Below, piece after piece: positions 55,536 through 64,000 of a stretch of DNA of 64,000 bases (within the stretch, counting starts at the first letter, position 1; each line of letters begins with the position of its first letter). The stretch spans positions 2,418,001 to 2,482,000 of the forward strand of contig OZ038463.1 of the NCBI GenBank assembly GCA_964036295.1, given 5' to 3'. The stretch is from Plumapathes pennacea. Lineage: Eukaryota > Cnidaria > Anthozoa > Antipatharia > Myriopathidae. A program made the position numbers and the translations under genes. Under the pieces are notes generated by a model, which was given only the letters and a program-made list of their open reading frames with translations, did no database searches and was not told the DNA's origin.

Positions 55536-57978
55536 TAGTTCCAGCTGTTAGTTCTCTCCTGTTGAAGCAAAGAACTTTGTGAGATATTCGTTAAGAGCGG
55601 ATTTGCGGTTTCTCGTGTTCTTTTTTATGTGTGGATTTGCAGTTTGACGCGCAAGATCACGCGTTGAAAACGTTCACGCGATGAGATAAAGTCTGAAATT
55701 AATCAGACAGTTGTAAGAACAAGTGACATATTCTGCTGGTTGATATCAAGTAGAAAATAAACTTGAGGAATAGTCGATGTAAGAAAATGTGAGCGACATG
55801 CGATGAGTTTTCATTTTTTACTTGCTCTTAGTCTAGATCCTAGATTTACTTGCGGCTTGCGTTGCACGCAGACTCCAGTCACACTTTAAAATCACTTTAT
55901 TGTACTTTCGGTTGAATCATGTTTTAAAATATGGAACTTAGGTCATTCCCGCAAGAAAAATGAAATGCATCCATACAAATCAAAATAGATCACCAAATTC
56001 ACTTTGAGAATGATATGGCATGATTTTAGAGAAAGCACGCCAATAAAACCATCATTATGTCAATAAAAGTTATCACCGATTTTAGGCATCTGATTTTTAT
56101 TTGTCAATATTTATTTACCGAAAAGAAGCAACTTATTCGATTTATTAGAAACAACGTCAATTGAATATATTGGAGTATAGTACATTATAGTATTTAATCG
56201 TGTTACCGCAAACCTTTCATTGTTATTGCCTTTTCGTTTCATCCTTTGTTATTAATTAGCTATTGTTCGTAGTCTGTTTCTTAACGCTCTGTTGCCCCCT
56301 TTATTCGTTTTTAGTATTCAAATTTAGCGGTAAAGTAAAATTCATTTCACAATTTCTTAGGGAGCGGACGGTCTGGTTTTTCCGTTGCTCCGTAGTGTAG
56401 TATCTTGAAAGAAAGATTACAAAGATTTTATTATAAAGATTATAAGTTTTTCCTTATTTTAGACACTGACTCGTATATATATTTTGCTATTTCTGTTTTG
56501 TATTTTTCAGGTGAAATAAGTTGTTTATAGTTCTTCGATGACTCATAAGGCGCTGTTAACCTGTGCAATTTTCTCAGCAAATTCGTTGCGAGGCAAGTTG
56601 CTTAAGAATTGCACAGTGTAACAGGGATTGAGTCGTAATTTTTTTGCTGCGTGCAACGTTGCACGAAGCCGAACTCAGTTGTACTAATGTCGCAACGCGT
56701 TGCAGCAACTTGCAACGCCGTTGCACAGTGTAACACCTGTTCGACTTTTTGCCTTGGCGCGATCAAGAGTGCATGTGCACTTCTTTTTAATTATTCAATT
56801 CCGCCGTGTTTACGTCTGGAATTTACAGCGCGCCAATCAAATATTTTCCCTAACTTTCCTCGACATAAATTGTTGCGAGTTGCTGAGATCGTGTTGCACT
56901 GTGTAACACCCTACCTCCGCAATTTCAACGAAAATTTTTCAACCGTTGCGAGACAAGTTGCTGAAAAAATTGCACGGATAGCTCTCAAATTTGCATTCGC
57001 CCCTGTTCCCTCCAACCGATCTGGATTCATCTCATTGAAAAGGCTCGTTCACCAGTCTTTTATCTGTAGTTGGGTTCACATTTTGTTAGTTTCCGTCGTG
57101 TGTCCAAAGTCATTTTGAAACAAGAGAGTTTTAATTTGAGCTTCTCAGCCTTTGCAGTCTGAGTATGCAAGCATGTCTAAATAAGCTTGCTTTGCAAGTC
57201 TGTTGTCATCTAATGTTAGAACTTGGGCCCAGAAAGTAATAAGTTTTGATTTAATTTCAGAAACAATAGGAAAACGGCCTAACTCGGCGCGACAAGCTTT
57301 GTTGATAGCTCTTTTGCTTACGTCCAGGATTTGTTTGCAGAACTGATTTCACATGTACCTGCTCAATTAGATTGCTCTCTGCATGAAAGCAGTACCGCTT
57401 TAATTTTCTATACCATTAGGTTTAAATGTCGATGATTGTTTTCGACATATTTTTGCCATTTCATATATAATAACTATGATGCGTTTTGATTGGCTAAAAA
57501 CCATGTTATATTTCTTAAATACAAATCAGTTGTCCGTAGTCATAAATTATCACGAAACGGACCCTAAACCTTTCGACTCGTCGGTTTTTGTTTTTTGTTT
57601 TTTGTTTTTTGTTTTTTGTTTTTTTTTTTTTTTTGTTGTTTTTTTTTTTTTTGCGTATTGGAGAAATTTCTTTCTCGAACTGATAACTCCATTGACATTT
57701 GCTCCTTACCTTCTCTTTGCAAAGAACATTAGGGAAAATTGTGATGACAGCTTTGGCTTATTTGACCAATCAGATGAAACAGTAGCGCTTTTACCAACAT
57801 AAAAAACACGCGAAGTGCATCGTGGTCAAACCTGGGCCCCAGACGCATTTTGAATTGTATATCATGACCGGCGAAGCTGTGAATGGGAAGGCTGGGACTT
57901 GAGCTAATTTTAATTTTGCCGTGGAAATACTTCCGGGAATCCCCCGAAAATGGTAACCAATCGAAATCTGATATTTAT

Positions 57979-60184
57979 TTAAGCAATATAACACCAGTTT
58001 CCATGTCTATGTACTCTTATATAAACACGCGGGATGTTGGGAGAACACGAGAAAAAGTTCAAAATCACGAGCCGCTTCGGCGAGTGATTTTGAACTTTTT
58101 CGAGTGTTCTCACAACATCCCAAGTGTTTATATTAGAGTACATAGACATGGAAACGAGTGTCATATTGCTTTTATAAAATAACGAAGCTTTTATTACCTG
58201 AAAGAACTTTATATTGAAAATGATCAAGTTCAAGATTCTCCCAAAAACCGTCAAAACGCAAGCTCGTCCAATCGGAAAGTCTGTTTCACGGCACTTCGCT
58301 CAAGTCAGTCCATGAATGAAAACGGAACACCACTCCCGCTGACTTGAAAAACTTGACAGGCTGCTAAATGAAGATGAATTTTGCAAGAAATGTGTCGGAT
58401 ATTAGTACCACTGTTTGTCAAGGATTCAAAAGAACCGGCGAGAATGTTTTGAGCCGTCAGGTTTCAACTTTCAGGACAACGGTGTCACTCGACGTAAACA
58501 TGTCTGCACAACAACACTATTCTGCTGAAGAAGGTAGTTTGTACATTTGTTTGCTTTACTTGAGCATTACTTGAACTCTGCCGGACGACAGTCAACTCCA
58601 TTGAATTGACCAACAGCTTTTGTGCCACCGAGCCGACAGCCGAGACAAACTCATTAACGAAGACTGTTTGTGCCTTCATCACCATAAACCTACAATTATT
58701 CGTGTGAAACTCCGGTGATCTAAGCCATCTAGTTACTAGCTACGAGCCACAGGAGACGAAGGTATAAAGGTTAGAAACTTTAGAGAATGTTCTTTGACTG
58801 TGTAATTGTTGGCTTTCTGTCTCACGGTGTCCGAATTAAATTTCATGCAATATTCGGACATCTTTTCTTCACGCTGCTTCACTATTTGCACATGATTTGC
58901 ACACGGCTTCACTATTTGCTCTAATAGCCCACTGCATTTTCTGTAACACATGAATCTTTGAAGTAGGGGACGACACGCAGCCTTTTTATTTCAGGATTCG
59001 TCATTTCCATGTCTTTGTACTTATTTATAAAATGGTTTTTTAACCAATCAGAGCGCGCGTAGTATCATAGTTATTTTATAATTAAGCAATATAACACGAG
59101 TTTCCATGTCTATGTACTCTTATATAAACACGCGGGATGTTGGGAGAACACGAGAAAAAGTTCAAAATCACGAGCCGCTTCGGCGAGTGATTTTGAACTT
59201 TTTCGAGTGTTCTCACAACATCCCAAGTGTTTATATAAGAGTACATAGACATGGAAACGAGTGTCATATTGCTTTTATAAAATAACGAAGCTTTTATTAC
59301 CTGAAAGAACTTTATATTGAAAATGATCAAGTTCAAGATTCTCCCGAAAACCGTCAAAACGCACGCTCGTCCAATCGGAAAGTCTGTTTCACGGCACTTC
59401 GCTCAAGTCAGTCCATGAATGAAAACGGAACACCACTCCCGTTGACTTGAAAAACTTGACAGGCTGCTAAATGAAGTTGAATTTCGCAAGAAATGTGTCG
59501 GATATTAGTACCACTGTTTGTCAAGGATTCAAAAGAACCGGCGAGAATGTTTTGAGCCGTCAGGTTTCAACTTTCAGGACAACGGTGTCACTCGACGTAA
59601 ACATGTCTGCACAACAACACTATTCTGCTGAAGAAGGTAGTTTGTACATTTGTTTGCTTTACTTGAGCATTACTTGAACTCTGCCGGACGACAGTCAACT
59701 CCACTGAATTGACGCAACAGCTTTTGTGCCACCGAGCCGACAGCCGAGACAGACTCATTAGCGAAGACTGTTTGTGCCTTCATCACCATAAACCTACAAT
59801 TATTCGTGTGAAACTCCGGTGATCTAAGCCATCTAGCTACTAGCTACGAGCCACAGGAGACGAAGGTATAAAGGTTAGAAGCTTTAGGGAATGTTCTTTG
59901 ACTGTGTAATTGTTGGCTTTCTGTCTCACGGTGTCCGAATTAAATTTCATGCAATATTCGGACAACTTTTCTTCACGCTGCTTCACTAATTGCACATGAT
60001 TTGCACACGGCTTCACTATTTGCTCTAATAGCCCACTGCATTTTCTGTAACACATGAATCTTTGAAGTAGGGGACGACACGCAGTCTTTTTATTTCAGGA
60101 TTCGTCATTTCCATGTCTTTGTACTTATTTATAAAATGGTTTTTTAACCAATCAGAGCGCGCGTAGTATCATAGTTATTTTATA
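57979..60184. repeat. 1103-bp tandem duplication inside the TIR element
   Basis: Unit 1 (57979-59081) and unit 2 (59082-60184) both begin TTAAGCAATATAACAC and are nearly identical. The parental single copy is at 14613-15718. Each unit carries one copy of palindrome P2. Confidence 0.9.
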
Positions 60185-60869
60185 AATATTTATATATATA
60201 TATACGATGACGTATGGTTGTATAAGCGAAAGACAGCAATCAGAAAAAATCCTCACATTCAGGGAAAAATCAGTGCATTATCAACCGTAAAACACAGAAT
60301 TTCTTTCCCAAGCATTAAAACTGGACGGCCGTACACAGACTAATTCAACAGAATCAAACTTGATTGATGGGCGACAGAAGTACGAAACTTGTGGAATGAC
60401 GTCACTGTAGAAAAAGCAACTAAACGAGTTCCGCGACAAGAGAAGTCCTTTTCCATGGAGCTGACGACGATTATTAAAATAAAATGTGTTAGACGTAATG
60501 CAGCACTTGTTATCATATTTGAAAATATAATCCTTTTTGTGCCCAAATGCTGTATAAATTTAGAAGGTTTGAACTCTTTTTGTAATGTGTGGGAGCCAGG
60601 AAACCCGCCGACAAAAGATGGTTTCATGTCGAGGTTCATTCATGATTTCACGCCATATTTATATATACATCTTGATATTTATACGAGTATTTCTTACTGA
60701 TACTACTCAGTTTCAAAGTATTTATATTTTTTGACGCCAAACTCAACTGACATTCATTCTTGCTGACATGTTTGTACAAACAAGTGCTTTCGTACTGGGA
60801 TGCATTTAGGATTTCATGTCTTTTTAACATTATTTTTATACACATTTTATGTTTTATACAAAGCATTAA

Positions 60870-62378
60870 GGTGGCTCCATAGGGTTTTTCCCTGTACTTG
60901 CTTGTATTCAGTTTATGACACCAAAACCGTCATATTTTCATTTTATTATATTCTTTCTTGATCAAATTTGCAGGGTAGATGTTTCGAAAGGTCTGTTGCG
61001 TATACGTCTTACTTTTGTCACTCTAGTGTGGTTACTATGGAAACAATACGTCCTTGAAATAAAGGTCTTCTACCCCATTTTCAAACTTTCTGCTCTATTT
61101 TCTAGAGTTTTCTTCGGTGAATTTTTCTGAAACTTTCAGTATGTTTAGAAATTTGTATAAGGTAAACATAACTGTGAAAAAAAGTTGGGTTAGAGGAGCG
61201 TATTTCGAGCTAATTAGCAATTTGTGTTTTTTGCAAATAAAAAAAATTCTGCTCCATAAATTTCCATTAAAATCAAATAGTACAAAACCGGATATAATCT
61301 TCGTTTGCCTACAAAATTTAAGACAGATTCACCGAAGGAAACTCGAGAAAAATGCAGAGAAAAGCTTGATATTTTACGTGCGTATTGCGCCATCAAATGC
61401 AAAATAATGACTCGACAAGATCGACAAGTGCGCATGCGTTAGCCGTAATTGTAAACACGAAGAGAAAGCGGCGATCGCACGCCAGCAAGTACAGCAAGTT
61501 TTCTTGGTGCAAAGCTAAAAAGAAACAACATGCAATTCCTGAATTTCTGTCTTGAGAAGCTCGTACTGGATATGTCAGCCACGAATTATGCTGTGCGAAC
61601 TACTGTTGGCGAAGTCTCGAACAATTTGAGGGTGATAGCTGTTCAACAACTCAATCCTTTTCAATACAAAGCCGTGAAGATGGTTCGAAAGTCGTCAGTT
61701 CAAGCCGTCGTATGCTAGTCCACTAGCTCCCAACAAGTTTGCTGGCAGTTGTGTCCCATCAAGTTCATTCATACTTATTCAGTACAGTTCGTGAATATTT
61801 AGTTTTGCGACCTGACACGGGATCAAACTCTGCAGGTTAGTAGGATTTGCAAAGCTTCATAACAACGCCAATAATTTCTGTCTAAGTTTTCTTACTTCCA
61901 AGAATTGCTGTCAGTGTTGTGACTAGGCCGAATGTACTGGTTTGTCCATTGCAACTGATGATTGCCGAAATGACCGTTCGAGCCGCGTTTGTCACGGCTG
62001 TTCATTTCAAAGTCAAACAGAATAAAATCTGAATTGTAGAACTTCTTCATCGACGTGTGTTGCTTGTTTAGTTATTGGCCTAACAGGATGTGCAGAAACA
62101 ATACTTTCAAACTAATTCAATAGAGTTATATACATTCGAAGGTAAAATGATAAAGATCGGCGATCAAGTAAAGCCGGCGTGTACTTAGTTTGATTGAAAG
62201 GCTTGCAAGTTTGGTTTCTTTGTGACACGAAGAACTGTGCACACATCGTAAACGGTTTTTATTCCGATTTTTCCTGTTAAATTCAGATTTCCTCCAAAGA
62301 ATTACGAAAGTCGGTTTTTATTTCATTGTGATTTTGGTGCCCACGCGAAAATGTGTCTGAAAACCCTATGGAGCCACC
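60870..62378. mobile_element. 1509-bp TTAA-specific element, probably non-autonomous piggyBac-like
   Basis: The ends are inverted (GGTGGCTCCATAGGGTTTT at the left, its complement at the right). TTAA flanks both sides (60866-60869 and 62379-62382), while the empty sibling site has one TTAA (16414-16417). The TTAA duplication fits piggyBac, although the terminal bases are not the classical CCC start. Small frames inside (60915-61130, 61117-61407, 61530-61718) show no recognisable transposase. Confidence 0.8.
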
Positions 62379-64000
62379 TTAAACGCCAAATTCAAAGAAA
62401 AAGAAGCACATATACCGATACTTACTTTGTAGCAGCAGTTTACCCGTATATTCAGAACGACGTACAGTTTCCGGTGACACTAAAGGTCAATTCTGTGGGC
62501 AGATATAAGGTAAAATAAATAGAGATATATAGAGAGTATGCATGCTGTGGTTTAGCATGTTTTCGGTGTAGATTCAGACTTCTTTGAGAGTTTGGTCTGT
62601 CAGGTGAATTGGCTTCTATGAACACGCAAGGAATCTCTTCTAATTCTGAAGGTATATTAAAGCTAACCAAGGATTCGAAGTACTGCAGTTATAAAACTAG
62701 ACATGCACGTGTAGCAAGTAGGCCTATATACTTTGAATCGAGAACTACCAACCAGCCTGCTAGTCACCGTGACAATTTCTTATTTGCTCAGCTTACCTCA
62801 TATATTCCTTGAAAGAACTCCAGCTCTGTCTGCCAATAAATGTCGGTACATATACACCTGAACAGCACACTAGCTTAAAAATAACCGACTTTACTTTCTG
62901 TAAACCAGGATGAAAGGCAAGTTCTAAATCGGGAAGTGACGATTTAGTCATGAAGTTTCTAGCCTCCAAGGCTCCGAACACAAAGGCCACTAATACTCAA
63001 GCTTTACCATATGGTGGCGTTGGAGATACGCCGTAGGACAAAAAGTCTCGACTGTACGCGATGTGCGTGCTGTCTGTTGCTGCAGCTGACTGCGGTGTAC
63101 TGAAGCTCGCCAGAAGCTTGGGACCGAACAATTCAGGCTGCGTCATAGGCCATTGTTGCCTCTGTTTCAAAAACGAGGTCTGGTGCAAGACCTTTCTTAT
63201 GAAGTTAATTTTCATTTTCTTCAGAAATGTTTCGCACTTGGCCTTGGGTTTAAACAGAAGCAACCGCATCTCGGAAATGGCCTATTATTGGGCCGACTGA
63301 ATTTTAATAATTCCAGGGCACACGGATTCTTCACGACCAAAAAAAAGAAAATACCGAAAATGGTTCATTTTCCACGACAGTTCTAGCATACAGTTAAAAA
63401 ATGCAGACTAGTGCACTACAGGAAGACTGACAATTCGTTCTAGAGACAAAAAGGTTTTTCCGGTATGTTACCAATCGGCCAGTATACCTCATAGCGAGCG
63501 GTATCGATTCACGAAGTCTTTTTCTTCGCGGTCAAAAACAGAAAAAGTGTTCGCAACTAATTCTCCCCTCAGAAGCTTTTTCCCCAGCAAATTTTGGAAA
63601 GTGGATTTGTTAAATTATATGTCAAAGAGTCACGATTTTTGAACATTTTCCTCTGCATATCATCCACCTGACTTTTGTGATCTCACCATTTACAAAATTG
63701 CACTCGAAAGCAAGCAAAAGAGGGTGTGGATATCATTAGACTTTCTTTGTGGATCGTTCTAGCCTGCGAAGCAAGCATTTCTGAGCGCATACGATGACGT
63801 TTTTGATTTTAGGCCGCGCGAAAATTGGGACGAGCGCATAAAGGATACGAAGGGAGGGGGGAGGTGAGAATTTTCTTCTCCTCCTCCACCCCCCCCCCTC
63901 CCCCCCCGAAGGTTTGCGCGGCCCGAAAAAAAACACGAAAGTTTTCAGCCGTATACGGTAGTCCAAAAGTTTCCCCATGACAGTCATTACATATAACTGC

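Larger units (their letters stand above)
55536..64000. other. Type-2 spacer upstream of copy F, to the window edge
   Basis: Collinear with 12241-18060. Distinct features are about 200 bp of unrelated sequence at 56201-56430, an extra T-rich stretch (57517-57695), a 1103-bp tandem duplication (57979-60184) and a TTAA-flanked insertion (60870-62378). The element with TTGCACAGTGTAAC words is at about 56562-56980 and the C-rich tract near 63888-63907. By analogy with the other block, a beta-type gene resembling copy C should follow beyond the right edge. No supported gene inside. Confidence 0.75.

Noticed and set aside
57979-58254. 91-codon frames repeated three times over palindrome P2 (also at 14612 and 59082)
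   Set aside because: Both strands give similar proteins because the DNA is a palindrome; this is structure, not coding.

Overview
The window looks like a metazoan nuclear genome, most probably a cnidarian and likely a stony coral. It is AT-rich and full of recent DNA transposons, Helitrons, palindromic repeats and microsatellites. Its only long conserved genes are intronless TPR-CHAT proteins (tetratricopeptide repeats fused to a CHAT cysteine-protease domain), in a head-to-tail array of a kind expanded in cnidarians. Assignment to a genus is not possible from the sequence alone. No tRNA, rRNA, CRISPR or bacterial operon structure was seen.

Layout: six TPR-CHAT genes, all on the minus strand. 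They are A (1-545, cut by the window edge), B (9241-12240, intact), C (19540-23378, one frameshift), D (34582-37664, one frameshift), E (43484-46806, one frameshift) and F (52539-55535, intact). By N-terminus they fall into an alpha type (A, D, E) and a beta type (B, C, F). Spacers after alpha genes (3967-9240, 37665-43483, 46807-52538) are near-identical to one another. Those after beta genes (12241-19539, 55536-64000, and with more rearrangement 23379-34581) form a second, related set. The whole block 1 to about 18060 is repeated as 46262-64000, so the array grew by large segmental duplication.

Because the duplicated spacers supply empty sites, several mobile elements can be delimited exactly. 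A 3.2-kb PIF/Harbinger element (751-3963) carries a transposase with one premature stop and an intact Myb/SANT-like partner. A TTAA-flanked 1.5-kb element lies at 60870-62378. A Helitron (32941-34385) is inserted precisely between A and T with no target duplication. An 88-bp palindrome has a 10-bp target duplication (42759-42846), and a LINE-like 3' tail lies at about 39991-40180. A broken RibD-C/DHFR-family reductase pseudogene lies at 29770-30370.

The most unusual signal is a set of long palindromes (138-190 bp) at 12879, 14615, 25000, 32291 and 50963, plus two further copies of the second. Their arms are unrelated in sequence, yet they are interrupted at symmetric positions by CGAG facing CGAG. 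In a folded strand this gives tandem G.A/A.G pairs in the context known to form stable sheared pairs. In two of the families the modules repeat every 20 bp. On the opposite strand the same sites would be destabilising T.C mismatches, so the elements have a preferred folding strand.

Functionally, the TPR-CHAT proteins are candidate intracellular sensors or proteases, with the TPR solenoid as recognition part and the CHAT domain as effector. Both catalytic residues (His and Cys) are preserved in all five copies whose 3' half is visible, including the frameshifted ones. Everything between the genes is best read as spacer and mobile DNA.
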